Source of the DNA: Streptomyces sp. NBC_00258
Lineage (GTDB): Bacteria > Actinomycetota > Actinomycetes > Streptomycetales > Streptomycetaceae
Assembly (NCBI RefSeq): GCF_036182465.1
Contig: NZ_CP108081.1
Coordinates: 4,712,001-4,776,000 of the forward strand
Direction: 5' to 3'
DNA: 64,000 bases
Shown: piece by piece, positions 8,369 to 17,383 of the stretch
Numbering within the stretch: the first letter of the stretch is position 1
Layout: the number at the start of each line of letters is the position of its first letter
Notes under the pieces: model-generated
What the model was told of the DNA's origin: nothing
Seen by the model: only the letters and a program-made list of their open reading frames with translations
The model's database searches: none
Program-made: the position numbers and the translations under genes

Positions 8369-9378
8369 CTCAGCTTCGGGTCGAGGGCGTCGCGCACCGC
8401 GTCGCCGAGCATGATGAACGCGAGGACGGTGACGGCGAGGGCCCCGGCCGGCCACAGGAGCGCGTGCGGGGCCGTGCGGATGTACTGGGACGCCGAGGAG
8501 ATGTCGATGCCCCAGCTCACGGTGGGCGGCTTCAGCCCGACCCCGAGATACGAGAGGGTCGCCTCCAGCGAGATGTACGTACCGAGCGCGATGGTCGCCA
8601 CGACGATGACCGGGGCGATGGCGTTGGGCGTGATGTGCCGCAGCAGCATCCGCGAGTTGGAGGCGCCCAGCGCCCGGGCCGCCTGGACGTAGTCGTTCTG
8701 CTTGGTGGTGATGACGGATCCCCTGGCGATACGGGAGATCTGCGGCCAGCCGAGCAGCACCATGAACCCGATCACCGGCCAGACCGTGGAGCTGGTGACG
8801 ACGGACAGCAGCACCAGGCCGCCGAGGACGACGGGGATGGCGAAGAAGATGTCGGTGATCCGGGACAAGACCGCGTCCCCCGCCCCGCCGAAGAACCCGG
8901 CGAGCCCGCCGAGCACCGAGCCGAGGATGGCGACCCCGAGCGTGGCGCACACGCCGACGGTGACGGAGACCCGGGCCCCGTACACCGTGCGGGTGTAGAC
9001 GTCGCAGCCCTGGCCGTTGAAGCCGAAGGGGTGTCCCGGCTGGGAGCCCTCCTGGGCCTTGGCGAGGTCGCACTTGAGCGGGTTCTGGGTGGCGATCACC
9101 CCCGGCCACAGGGAGATGAAGAGCAGGAACAGGATGATGAGCGCCGAGATGATGAAGACGGGGTTGCGGCGCAGGTCCCGCCAGGCGTCGGACCAGAGGG
9201 AGCGCGGCTTCTCCCCGGGGCCCGTGCCGTCCGGTCCGTTCGGTCGCTTCTCCAGGGTCTCGGCCTCCGCCGTGGCCAGGTCCATCGCGCCGCCCATGCC
9301 CGTCGCGGCGATGGCGCCGTCCTCCGGGGCGCGGCCCCCGCCCGACAGGTGCGGCTCACGCGGCATCGGTTCAGGCAT
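8365..9378 (-). CDS. Peptide ABC transporter permease (DppC/OppC type)
   Basis: This 337-residue integral membrane protein has a ~65-residue Gly/Pro-rich cytoplasmic N-terminus, a first helix (PVFIISALIILFLLFISLWPGV) and about five more helices. The BPD_transp_1 EAA loop is visible (ARALGASNSRMLLRHITPNA). It forms the translocation pore with the adjacent DppB-type permease. Its ATG overlaps that gene's stop by 8 bp and its own stop overlaps the ATPase GTG by 4 bp, so the whole operon is coupled. Confidence 0.9.
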   Translation of the reverse strand: MPEPMPREPHLSGGGRAPEDGAIAATGMGGAMDLATAEAETLEKRPNGPDGTGPGEKPRSLWSDAWRDLRRNPVFIISALIILFLLFISLWPGVIATQNPLKCDLAKAQEGSQPGHPFGFNGQGCDVYTRTVYGARVSVTVGVCATLGVAILGSVLGGLAGFFGGAGDAVLSRITDIFFAIPVVLGGLVLLSVVTSSTVWPVIGFMVLLGWPQISRIARGSVITTKQNDYVQAARALGASNSRMLLRHITPNAIAPVIVVATIALGTYISLEATLSYLGVGLKPPTVSWGIDISSASQYIRTAPHALLWPAGALAVTVLAFIMLGDAVRDALDPKLR

Positions 9379-10294
9379 AGCGGATCCTCGGGTCGAGTAC
9401 GGCGTACAGGAGGTCGACCAGCAGGTTGGCCACCAGGAAGACGAGGACCAGGACGGTCACGAAGCCGACGACGGTCTGGGTGTTCTGGCGCAGGATGCCC
9501 TGGTAGAGCTGGAAGCCGACGCCGTGGATGTTGAAGATGCGCTCGGTGACGATCGCGCCGCCCATCAGCGCGCCGATGTCGGTGCCGATGAAGGTGACCA
9601 CCGGGATCAGCGAGTTGCGCAGCAGATGCCGGGTGATGACCCGGTGCCGGGGCAGCCCCTTGGCGACGGCCGTACGGACGTAGTCGGCGCGCCGGTTCTC
9701 CGCGATGGAGGTCCGGGTCAGCCGGGTCACGTACGCCAGGGAGACGGACGCGAGCACCAGGCCCGGCACGATCAGCTCGTCGAAGGGGGCCTCCGGGGAG
9801 ACGGACGGACTGATCCAGCCCCATTCGACGCCGAGCAGCAGCTGGAGCAGCAGACCGGTGACGAAGGTCGGCACGGAGATGACGACGAGGGTGACCAGCA
9901 GGACGCCGGTGTCGACGGGACGGCCCCGGCGCAGTCCGGTGACGACGCCGAGCGTGATGCCGATGACGATCTCGAAGAGGATCGCCACGATCGTGAGCCG
10001 GATGGTGACCGGGAAGGCGCTCGCCATCAGCTCGGTGACCTCCTGGCCGTTGAAGGCCGTGCCGAAGTCGCCGGTGAAGACGTTGCCCATGTACGTCACG
10101 TATTGCTGCCACAGGGGCTTGTCGAGGCCGAACTCCTTGCGCAGCTGGGTGGCCGTGGCGGGGTCGCACTGCCGGTCGCCGCACAGGCCCGCGATGGGGT
10201 CGCCCATCACGTTCACCATCAGGAAGATCAACAGGGTGGCGCCGAAGAAGACCGGGATCATCTGCAGCAGGCGCCGGATCACATACCGTCCCAT
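9371..10294 (-). CDS. Peptide ABC transporter permease (DppB/OppB type)
   Basis: This 307-residue protein starts with the OppB hallmark (MGRYVIRRLLQMIPVFFGAT) followed by a long external segment containing a conserved Cys pair (GLCGDRQCD) and about five further helices. The EAA loop is seen as TAVAKGLPRHRVITRHLLRN. The ATG at 10294 with GGAG 7-10 bases upstream was preferred to an in-frame start nine codons upstream. It lies 54 bp after the binding-protein gene in the same operon. Confidence 0.9.
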   Translation of the reverse strand: MGRYVIRRLLQMIPVFFGATLLIFLMVNVMGDPIAGLCGDRQCDPATATQLRKEFGLDKPLWQQYVTYMGNVFTGDFGTAFNGQEVTELMASAFPVTIRLTIVAILFEIVIGITLGVVTGLRRGRPVDTGVLLVTLVVISVPTFVTGLLLQLLLGVEWGWISPSVSPEAPFDELIVPGLVLASVSLAYVTRLTRTSIAENRRADYVRTAVAKGLPRHRVITRHLLRNSLIPVVTFIGTDIGALMGGAIVTERIFNIHGVGFQLYQGILRQNTQTVVGFVTVLVLVFLVANLLVDLLYAVLDPRIRYA

Positions 10295-10348
10295 GAGGGC
10301 TCCGGAGGTAGGCGGGGGCACCCGTGTGTCGACGGGTGCCCCCGCGGC

Positions 10349-11992
10349 TCAGCTGACCTTGATCTCGTTGTAGACGGGGACGCTGAACTGGTTGAGCGCC
10401 ACATCGGAGACCCGCTCCGAGTAGCCGGCGCTGCCGTTCTGGTACCAGAGCGGGATGGCACCCATGTCGTCCCGCAGGACCTCCTCGGCCTGCTGGAAGA
10501 GGTCCACGGCCTTGGCCTGGTCGGTCTCCGCGTTGGCCTCGTTCACGAGCTTGTCGAACTCGGCGCTGGTCCACTTGCCGTCGTTGGACGAGGCGTTGGT
10601 GTAGTACAGCGGCTGCAGGAAGTTCTGGATCAGCGGGTAGTCCATCTGCCAGCCGGCCCGGAAGGGGCCGGACATCTTGGACTGGGTGATCTGGTTGCGG
10701 AAGTCGGCGAAGGTTCCGATGGGGTTGCCGACGCAGGCCTTGTCGTTGTCCAGCGCGTTGTTGACGGAGTTGCAGACGGCGTCCACCCACTCCTTGTGGG
10801 AGCCGGTGTCCGCGTTGTACGAGATCTTGACCTGGCCGCCGGGCAGCCCGCCGCCCTCCTCGATCAGCTTCTTGGCCTCGTCGGGGTCGTACTCGCAGGC
10901 GTCACCGCACAGCCCCTCCTTGAAGCCGCCGGCCTCGCCGAGGACGGGCGAGGTCCAGTCGGTGGCGGGTGTGCGCGTCTTCTGGAAGATGGTCTCGGTG
11001 ATCTGTTCGCGGTCGATGGCCCGGGACAGGCCCGTGCGGACCTTCTCCATGCCGTCCTTGTCCCAGGCCTTGTCGTAGAACGGGAAGGCGAGGGTCTGGA
11101 TGATGCCGGCGGGCGTGTTGATGTACCGGTCGCCGAGGTCGCTCTTGGCGTTCTTGAGCTGGGAGGCGGGCACGTCGTCGACGAGGTCGAGGTTGCCGGC
11201 CATGAGGTCCGTGTAGGCGGTGTTGTTGTCGGTGTAGACCTTGAGGTCCACACCGCCGTTCCGCGCCTTGTCCTCGCCCGGGTACTGCACCCACTGGCGC
11301 ATCTTCATCACCGAGCCCTTGGCGTACGAGTCGATGGTGTACGGGCCGTTGCCGACCGGCTTGCTCAGCCAGCCCGCGTGGTCGTCGAAGAACGACTGCG
11401 GCAGCGGGGAGAAGGCCGCGTAGCCCAGGGTGTCGGGGAAGGTCGAGAACTTCTGGTTGAGCTTGACCGTGAAGGTGTTGGGCCCGGTGACCTTGAGGCC
11501 GGAGAGGGTGTCGGCCGTCTGCTTGCTGCCGTCCTCCGGGTGCGTCTTGTCGTAGCCGTCGATGTACCCGAAGAAGTACGCGTTCTTCTGGTTGTTCTTG
11601 AGGCTGGCGCCGTAGTTCCAGGCGTCCACGAACGACTTGGCGTCGACGGCCTCGCCGTTGCTGAACTTCCAGCCGCTCTTGACGGTGACGGTGAAGTTCT
11701 GCGAGTCCGAGGTCTCGATCTTCTCGGCGAGCATGTCGTTCGCCTTGCCGGTCTTGGCGTCGTAGCGCTTGAGACCGCGGAAGAGCATGTCGAGGACCTT
11801 GCCGCCCTGCACCTCGTTGGTGTTGGCCGGCTCCAGGGGGTTCTGCGGGTCACCCCACGAGGAGCTCACGATCCCGGAGCCGTCGCCGTCGCCGCCGCCG
11901 CTGTCGCCGCCCCCGTCGTCCCCGCAGGCCGTCGCGGCGAGAGCTACCGCCGCCGCGCATGCGGCCCATCTGGCGTGCGTGGCTCCACGCAT
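10349..11992 (-). CDS. Peptide-binding lipoprotein (solute-binding protein family 5)
   Basis: This 547-residue extracellular lipoprotein is the first gene of the importer. The signal peptide ends in LAATAC, giving lipid-modified Cys23 followed by a Gly/Asp linker. The SBP_bac_5 fold follows, with typical DppA/OppA motifs (EVQGGKVLDMLFRGL; VKSGWKFSNGEAVDAKSFVDAWNY). The ATG at 11992 is supported by GAGGAGG and the signal peptide. By position and order it resembles what I recall as SCO5117 downstream of bldK. The exact substrate cannot be read from sequence. Confidence 0.9.
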   Translation of the reverse strand: MRGATHARWAACAAAVALAATACGDDGGGDSGGGDGDGSGIVSSSWGDPQNPLEPANTNEVQGGKVLDMLFRGLKRYDAKTGKANDMLAEKIETSDSQNFTVTVKSGWKFSNGEAVDAKSFVDAWNYGASLKNNQKNAYFFGYIDGYDKTHPEDGSKQTADTLSGLKVTGPNTFTVKLNQKFSTFPDTLGYAAFSPLPQSFFDDHAGWLSKPVGNGPYTIDSYAKGSVMKMRQWVQYPGEDKARNGGVDLKVYTDNNTAYTDLMAGNLDLVDDVPASQLKNAKSDLGDRYINTPAGIIQTLAFPFYDKAWDKDGMEKVRTGLSRAIDREQITETIFQKTRTPATDWTSPVLGEAGGFKEGLCGDACEYDPDEAKKLIEEGGGLPGGQVKISYNADTGSHKEWVDAVCNSVNNALDNDKACVGNPIGTFADFRNQITQSKMSGPFRAGWQMDYPLIQNFLQPLYYTNASSNDGKWTSAEFDKLVNEANAETDQAKAVDLFQQAEEVLRDDMGAIPLWYQNGSAGYSERVSDVALNQFSVPVYNEIKVS

Positions 11993-12340
11993 GGAGTGCC
12001 TCCTCTTCAGTGCGCTGTGGCCCCGGCGCGGGAGCGCTGTGCCTTCAGCGCCCAATATCGGGGCATAAAGGACGTGACGCCCATTCATCCCACTCTTACG
12101 AGTGGGAACACCCTCCGAATGCACGTATGCCGAAACATGGCGAACCGCATATCGGACCTCACTTTGGTCATGGCAGTACCAAGCCACGCCAAGCGGGCGG
12201 CCAGCCCCAGGTCAAACGGCAAAAGACCAGATCAAAGCCGTCAACGTTTCATTGACGCTGCCTGAACGGCGTTGAAATGGTCGCGCTAGCCGGTGGGTCG
12301 CATCCTGCAGACCCGCATGACAGTTCGGGCCAGGAGCACG
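11993..12340. promoter_or_regulatory. Divergent control region between two peptide-transport operons
   Basis: This 348-bp spacer drives the binding-protein gene leftwards and a BldK-like operon rightwards. It contains a perfect 7-bp palindrome with a 4-nt centre, CCCACTC-TTAC-GAGTGGG (12089-12106), and a second inverted pair around CGTCAACGTTTCATTGACG (~12239-12257). Either could be an operator. No regulator can be named, and no gene was found inside. Confidence 0.45.
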
Positions 12341-13369
12341 ATGACCTCGCCTACACCCTCTGCCACCACCGCACCCATGGTGGTGGCCGAAGACGCCGTA
12401 CCGACGGCGCCGAAGACCCCACCTCGTGGCGGTGACAGCCGCTCCCCCGGCAGGCTCGCCTGGCTGCGCTTCAAGCGCGACCGCACGGGTGTGGTCTCGG
12501 CCTGTGTGGTGCTGGTCTTCTTCGTCGCCGGAATCGGCGCCCCGCTGATCGCCAGGCTGTACGGCAAGGATCCGTACACGACCTACGGTCAGAACACGGC
12601 GGGTCTGCTCAACGACTTCGGTTTCCCCGTCCGGCCCAACGGCGGCATCAGCGGCGGCTTCTGGTTCGGCGTCGAACCGCAGCTCGGACGGGACGTCTTC
12701 ACGCTGCTGCTCTACGGCATCCGCAACTCCCTGCTGATCGCCACGGTGACGACCCTGCTCGTCACCCTGCTGGGCATCGTCGTCGGGCTCACGGCCGGCT
12801 ATCTCGGCGGCCGGACCGACTACCTGGTCGGCCGGGTCATCGACATCCTGCTGGCCTTCCCCTCCACGCTCTTCTTCATCGCCTTCTGGCCCGTGATGAT
12901 CTCGATCCTCGTCTCGCCGGAGGACGCCACCCCGACCTGGCTCACGGTGGTCAGCCTGATCTCGGTGATGACCGCGTTCGGCTGGGCGCCCATCGCCCGG
13001 CTGCTGCGCGGCGAGGTACTGGCCCTGCGCGAGCGGGAGTTCGTGGAGGCGTCCAAAGTGACCGGTGCGTCGCCGGCCCGGATCATCTTCAAGGAGCTGC
13101 TGCCGAACCTGTGGACGCCGATCCTCATCCAGGCGACTCTCGCGCTGCCGATGTACGTCACCACGGAGGCCGCGCTCGCCTTCCTCGGGGTGGGGCTCAG
13201 CGACCCGACGCCCGACTGGGGCGTGATGATCCAGCGCGGGGCGCAGGTCTATCAGAACGACATCACCTACATGCTCTTCCCCGGCTTGACGATGGTGATC
13301 TTTGTGATCGCCTTCAACCTTCTTGGGGATTCCGTACGGGACGCTCTGGATCCGAAAACTCGGCGTTGA
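12341..13369 (+). CDS. BldKA-like peptide ABC transporter permease (second BldK-type operon)
   Basis: This 342-residue OppC-type permease is the first gene of the plus-strand operon. It is an obvious paralogue of the minus-strand gene at 24846-25883, sharing MTSPT at the start and the strings RFKRDRTGV, SACVV, LYGKDPYT and FWFGVEPxLGRDVFTxLLYG. The EAA loop is EASKVTGASPARIIFKELLPN. About six helices are predicted. The ATG at 12341 is preceded by CAGGAGCACG. In the BldK arrangement the OppC-like permease leads and the binding protein is second, as here. Confidence 0.88.
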   Translation: MTSPTPSATTAPMVVAEDAVPTAPKTPPRGGDSRSPGRLAWLRFKRDRTGVVSACVVLVFFVAGIGAPLIARLYGKDPYTTYGQNTAGLLNDFGFPVRPNGGISGGFWFGVEPQLGRDVFTLLLYGIRNSLLIATVTTLLVTLLGIVVGLTAGYLGGRTDYLVGRVIDILLAFPSTLFFIAFWPVMISILVSPEDATPTWLTVVSLISVMTAFGWAPIARLLRGEVLALREREFVEASKVTGASPARIIFKELLPNLWTPILIQATLALPMYVTTEAALAFLGVGLSDPTPDWGVMIQRGAQVYQNDITYMLFPGLTMVIFVIAFNLLGDSVRDALDPKTRR

Positions 13370-13398
13370 CGCTCCGCTGGATGCCGTCATGGATCTGC

Positions 13399-13455
13399 GG
13401 GCTCGTCGTGGCTGATCGCGCAGTTCCCCGCGCCCCTGAAGGGGCGCCCCCCTCT
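13399..13455. repeat. Dispersed palindromic repeat, copy 1 (inside operon)
   Basis: This copy of the window's GCGCAGTTCCCCGCGCCCC family ends in a small stem (CGCCCC-TGAA-GGGGCG). It lies between the permease and binding-protein genes of the plus-strand BldK-like operon, where a stem-loop could stabilise or attenuate the transcript. Other copies are at ~28388-28441 and 45921-46044. Confidence 0.7.
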
Positions 13456-13489
13456 TCTCCCCTCATCCCTGAATTCAGGCAGGACACCC

Positions 13490-15274
13490 ATGTCTATTTC
13501 GCGCAGAAACTTTGTCATCGCCACCTCCGTCGCGGCTGGCGGCTCCATGGTGCTCTCGGCCTGCAGCAGTGGTGGGGGCGGCGGCGGTACGGGCGGCGGC
13601 GGCTCGACGAGCACCGCCAAGTACTCCGCGGTCAGCATCGGCACCGCGGACGACTCCACCGGACCCGCGCCCGCGGTCGCCGGGGCACGCAAGGGCGGGA
13701 CGATCCACCCGATAGGGCCGGACGACTTCTCGCACCTCGACCCGCAGCGCATCTACTACTCGTGGAACTCCACGGTCGGCAACCTCTACATCCGCTGTCT
13801 GACCGGCTACAAGATCGCCTCCGGCGGCGCCATGAAGCTCGTCGGCGACCTCGCCACCGACACCGGCACCATGTCCGACGACGGCAGGACCTGGACCTTC
13901 ACCCTGAAGGACGGGCTGAAGTGGGAGGACGGCAGCGAGCTGACCGTGGAGGACGTACGCCACGGCATCGAGCGCGGCTTCGCGAGCTTCACCACCGAGG
14001 GGGCCACCTACCTCCAGTCCGCGCTGACCGGCACGAACGACTTCCGCTCGGTCTACAAGGGCCCGTACGGCGGCAAGCACCTCAGCTCGGTCGTCACGGA
14101 CACCGCGAAGAAGACCATCACCTTCCACCTGAAGACGGCCCGCCCGGACCTCAACTGGACGCTGGCGATGCACTCCTACGGAGCCGTGCCCGTCAAGCAC
14201 GACACCAAGGAGAAGTACGACAAGGACCCGGTCTCCTGCGGTCCGTACCGGATCAAGCAGCACTCGGTCGACAAGTCCCTGACGCTGGTGCGCAACACGC
14301 ACTGGGACCCGGCGACGGACCCGATCCGCAACGCCTACCCGGACTCCTTCGTCTTCGAGTTCGGCCCGGAGGGGCTCCAGGCAACGGACCGGCTGATCGC
14401 CGACTCCGGGGACGACCAGTACGCGGTCATGGCGTACAGCGGGGTGCCGGCCGAGCGCATCCAGAAGGTGCTCGGCACGGCCGACCTGAAGGCCCGGAGC
14501 GTCGACGGCCTGCTGACCGGCCTCTACTACTACGCCATCAACTGCAAGCGGATCACCGATGTGAAGGTGCGCCAGGCGCTCAACTACGCCTGGCCGCTGG
14601 AGCAGATCCGCCGGATCTACGGCGGCCCGTCCGCCGGCGAGTACGCGACCACCGTCCTCTCCCCCGACATCGCGGGCCGCGTGAAGTTCGACGTCTACGG
14701 CAAGCTGACCAAGCCGCAGGGCGACACGGCGAAGGCGAAGGCCCTGCTCAAGGAGGCCGGGAAGCTCGGCCAGAAGATCGTCTACACCTACCCGCAGGGC
14801 GCGAGCGACGCGTACGACAAGACCAAGGTCGTCATCGCCGCCGCTCTGAAGGAGGCCGGCTTCGACCCGGTCGTGAAGCCCGTCGAGTCGACCAGCTATT
14901 ACGACCAAGTGCAGCAGATCGACAACCAGTTCGACGTCATGTGGTTCGGCTGGGCCCCCGACTGGCCCACCGGCTACACCCTCCTCCAGCCCCTCTTCGA
15001 CGGCACCACGATCGCCAACGGCGCCAACAACGTCTCCCAGCTGAACGTGCCCTGGGTGAACGCGGCCATCAAGAAGAACGCCGTCATCCCTGACGCGACC
15101 AAGGCCAACGCCGCCTGGGCCGCGCTGGACCGGCAGATCATGGAGAAGGAGGCGCCGATCATCCCCGAGACGTACCAGCGCCGCTACTACCTGTACGGGG
15201 ACAAGGTGGGCGGGGGCGAGTTCGACCCGCTGTTCTCGGCGTTCATCCTCTACAAGCTGTACGCCAAGGCCTGA
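13490..15274 (+). CDS. BldKB-like peptide-binding lipoprotein, probable Tat-exported
   Basis: This 594-residue SBP_bac_5 lipoprotein has a twin-arginine signal (SRRNFV, residues 4-9) and lipobox LSAC with Cys25, followed by a Gly/Ser linker. It is paralogous to the binding protein at 22940-24745, sharing a GPAxAVAGAxxGGTI segment and an LTHMDP/FSHLDPQRIY-like motif. That copy has an ordinary Sec lipoprotein signal instead. The ATG at 13490 follows AGGACACCC. It probably delivers oligopeptides to the permeases encoded on either side. Confidence 0.9.
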   Translation: MSISRRNFVIATSVAAGGSMVLSACSSGGGGGGTGGGGSTSTAKYSAVSIGTADDSTGPAPAVAGARKGGTIHPIGPDDFSHLDPQRIYYSWNSTVGNLYIRCLTGYKIASGGAMKLVGDLATDTGTMSDDGRTWTFTLKDGLKWEDGSELTVEDVRHGIERGFASFTTEGATYLQSALTGTNDFRSVYKGPYGGKHLSSVVTDTAKKTITFHLKTARPDLNWTLAMHSYGAVPVKHDTKEKYDKDPVSCGPYRIKQHSVDKSLTLVRNTHWDPATDPIRNAYPDSFVFEFGPEGLQATDRLIADSGDDQYAVMAYSGVPAERIQKVLGTADLKARSVDGLLTGLYYYAINCKRITDVKVRQALNYAWPLEQIRRIYGGPSAGEYATTVLSPDIAGRVKFDVYGKLTKPQGDTAKAKALLKEAGKLGQKIVYTYPQGASDAYDKTKVVIAAALKEAGFDPVVKPVESTSYYDQVQQIDNQFDVMWFGWAPDWPTGYTLLQPLFDGTTIANGANNVSQLNVPWVNAAIKKNAVIPDATKANAAWAALDRQIMEKEAPIIPETYQRRYYLYGDKVGGGEFDPLFSAFILYKLYAKA

Positions 15275-15297
15275 GGCCACCAGGGAATCGCATCGCC

Positions 15298-16281
15298 ATG
15301 TTCCGCTTCCTCGTCCGTCGGACGCTCGGCGCGCTGCTGATCCTGCTGATCATCAGCGCCCTCACCTTCGTGCTCTTCTACGTCGCCCCGCGGGATCCGG
15401 CCCGGGCCGCCTGCGGCAAGCTCTGCACGCCCCAGACGCTCGCGCTGGTCCGGCACAACCTCGGGATCTCGGACCCGCTGCCGGTCCAGTACTGGCACTG
15501 GCTCGTGGGCGTGTTCGCCGGCCGTGACTACACGGGGCTCGGGCACTGCCCCGCCCCGTGTCTCGGCTACTCGTTCACCAACCACGAGCCGGTGCTCGGC
15601 CTGATCACCGACCGCTTCCCGACGACGCTCTCGCTCTCCATCGGCAGCGCGGTGGTGTTCGTGGTCTTCGGCGTCGGTACGGGCATGATCGCGGCGGTCA
15701 AGCAGGGCAAGGCGCTGGACAAGATCGCGTCCTCCGCCTCACTGGTCGGCTCGTCGCTGCAGATCTACATCGTCGGTGTGGTCGCGATGTACTACCTCTC
15801 CGACGAGTGGCATCTGCTCCCCCGGCCACAGGACAGCACCGGGTTCACCCAGGATCCGGGCGCGTGGTTCAAGGGGCTGCTGCTGCCGTGGCTGGTCCTC
15901 GCGCTGATCTTCACGGCCAACTACACGCGGATGACCCGCTCCCAGCTCGTGGAGAGCCTCAGCGAGGACTACGTACGCACGGCCCGTGCCAAGGGCCTGT
16001 CCCGCCGGACGGTCTTCTTCCGGTTCGCCTGGCGGGGCGCGATGGGCCCGATCGTCACGATCCTCGGCCTCGACATCGGCTATCTCCTCGGCGGCGCGAT
16101 CATCACCGAGGAGACGTTCGGACTGCACGGCATCGGCGCGCTGTCCATCAAGGCCGTACGGGACAACGACCTGCCGCTGCTGCTCGGCGTCGTCCTCACC
16201 GCGGCCGCCGCGATCGTCGTCGCCAACATCGTCGTCGACGCCGTCTACGCCCTCATCGACCCGCGGATCCGGCTCGCCTAG
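15298..16281 (+). CDS. BldKC-like peptide ABC transporter permease (OppB type)
   Basis: This 327-residue permease has the OppB N-terminus (MFRFLVRRTLGALLILLIIS), an external loop with paired cysteines (ACGKLC; GHCPAPCLGYSF) and the EAA loop TARAKGLSRRTVFFRFAWRG. The minus-strand paralogue at 21857-22834 carries the same Cys-containing loop. The ATG at 15298 lies 23 bp after the binding-protein stop. Confidence 0.88.
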   Translation: MFRFLVRRTLGALLILLIISALTFVLFYVAPRDPARAACGKLCTPQTLALVRHNLGISDPLPVQYWHWLVGVFAGRDYTGLGHCPAPCLGYSFTNHEPVLGLITDRFPTTLSLSIGSAVVFVVFGVGTGMIAAVKQGKALDKIASSASLVGSSLQIYIVGVVAMYYLSDEWHLLPRPQDSTGFTQDPGAWFKGLLLPWLVLALIFTANYTRMTRSQLVESLSEDYVRTARAKGLSRRTVFFRFAWRGAMGPIVTILGLDIGYLLGGAIITEETFGLHGIGALSIKAVRDNDLPLLLGVVLTAAAAIVVANIVVDAVYALIDPRIRLA

Positions 16282-16295
16282 GAGAGGACGACCTC

Positions 16296-17324
16296 ATGAG
16301 CACCCCCTTCCTCTCCGTACGCGACCTGCGTGTCGCCTTCTCCACCGAGGACGGCCTCGTCAGGGCCGTCGACGGACTCTCCTTCGACCTCGCCCAGGGC
16401 AGGACGCTCGGCATCGTGGGAGAGTCCGGCTCGGGCAAGTCCGTCACCAGCATGGCGGTCCTCGGCCTGCACGACCGCGAACACACCGACGTGGACGGCG
16501 AGATCCTCCTCGACGGCAAGGATCTGCTGGCCGCGACCGAGCGGGAACTGGAGCGGCTGCGCGGCAACACGATGTCCATGATCTTCCAGGACGCGCTGGC
16601 CTCGCTCTCGCCCTTCCACACGGTCGGCAAGCAGATCGGCGAGACGTATCGCAAGCACACCGGGGCCTCCCGGCACGAGGCCCGGGCGCGGTCGGTCGAG
16701 ATGCTCCGACGGGTCGGCATCCCGCAGCCAGACCTGCGCGTGGACGACTATCCGCACCAGTTCTCGGGCGGTATGCGCCAGCGCGCGATGATCGCCATGG
16801 CGTTGGTCTGCGACCCGCAACTGCTGATCGCCGACGAACCGACCACGGCCCTGGACGTGACGGTCCAGGCCCAGATCATGGACCTCCTCAAGGACCTCCA
16901 GCAGGAGTTCGGCACGGCGATCGTCTTCATCACCCACGACCTGGGTGTCATCGCCAACATCGCGGACGACGTGCTGGTGATGTACGGCGGCCGGTGTGTG
17001 GAGCGGGGCACGCGGAACCAGGTGCTGCGGACACCCCAACACCCGTACACCTGGGGCCTGCTGGGCTCGATGCCGAGCCTCGACGGACCGGTCGACGTGC
17101 CGCTGTCGCCGATCCCGGGTCTGCCGCCCTCGCTGCTCAACCCGCCCTCCGGCTGCCGCTTCCACCCGCGGTGCGCGTTCGCGGAGAAGGTCCACGGCGG
17201 GCTGTGCGCCACGGACAGCCCGCCGCTGGAGATCAACGGCGGCGGCCGCGGCACGGCCTGCCACCTCACCGCCGAGCAGCGCCGCGAGTTCTTCGTCGAC
17301 TACGCGACGCCGCAGCCCGGCTGA
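16296..17324 (+). CDS. BldKD-like peptide ABC transporter ATP-binding protein
   Basis: This 342-residue OppD-type ATPase has GESGSGKSV, FSGGMRQRAMIAMAL, LLIADEPTTALDV and the C-terminal motif NPPSGCRFHPRCAF. The ATG at 16296 follows GGAGAGG and lies 14 bp after the permease stop. The open frame extends upstream through the permease gene only as antisense-like noise. The closest paralogue in the window is the gene at 20785-21846. Confidence 0.9.
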   Translation: MSTPFLSVRDLRVAFSTEDGLVRAVDGLSFDLAQGRTLGIVGESGSGKSVTSMAVLGLHDREHTDVDGEILLDGKDLLAATERELERLRGNTMSMIFQDALASLSPFHTVGKQIGETYRKHTGASRHEARARSVEMLRRVGIPQPDLRVDDYPHQFSGGMRQRAMIAMALVCDPQLLIADEPTTALDVTVQAQIMDLLKDLQQEFGTAIVFITHDLGVIANIADDVLVMYGGRCVERGTRNQVLRTPQHPYTWGLLGSMPSLDGPVDVPLSPIPGLPPSLLNPPSGCRFHPRCAFAEKVHGGLCATDSPPLEINGGGRGTACHLTAEQRREFFVDYATPQPG

Positions 17325-17383
17325 CGCATCGGTCCAACTGACGATCAGTCCAACCGGCTTACGAGAGAAGGAAATTCACGATC

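Noticed and set aside
9017..12265. Very long open frame on the plus strand (about 1,080 codons) opposite the first peptide-transport operon, and similar ones at 22166-24772 and 28314-31079
   Set aside because: They are antisense to genes with clear domain motifs, show no recognisable protein features and follow the codon-position GC bias that leaves opposite frames open in this genome.
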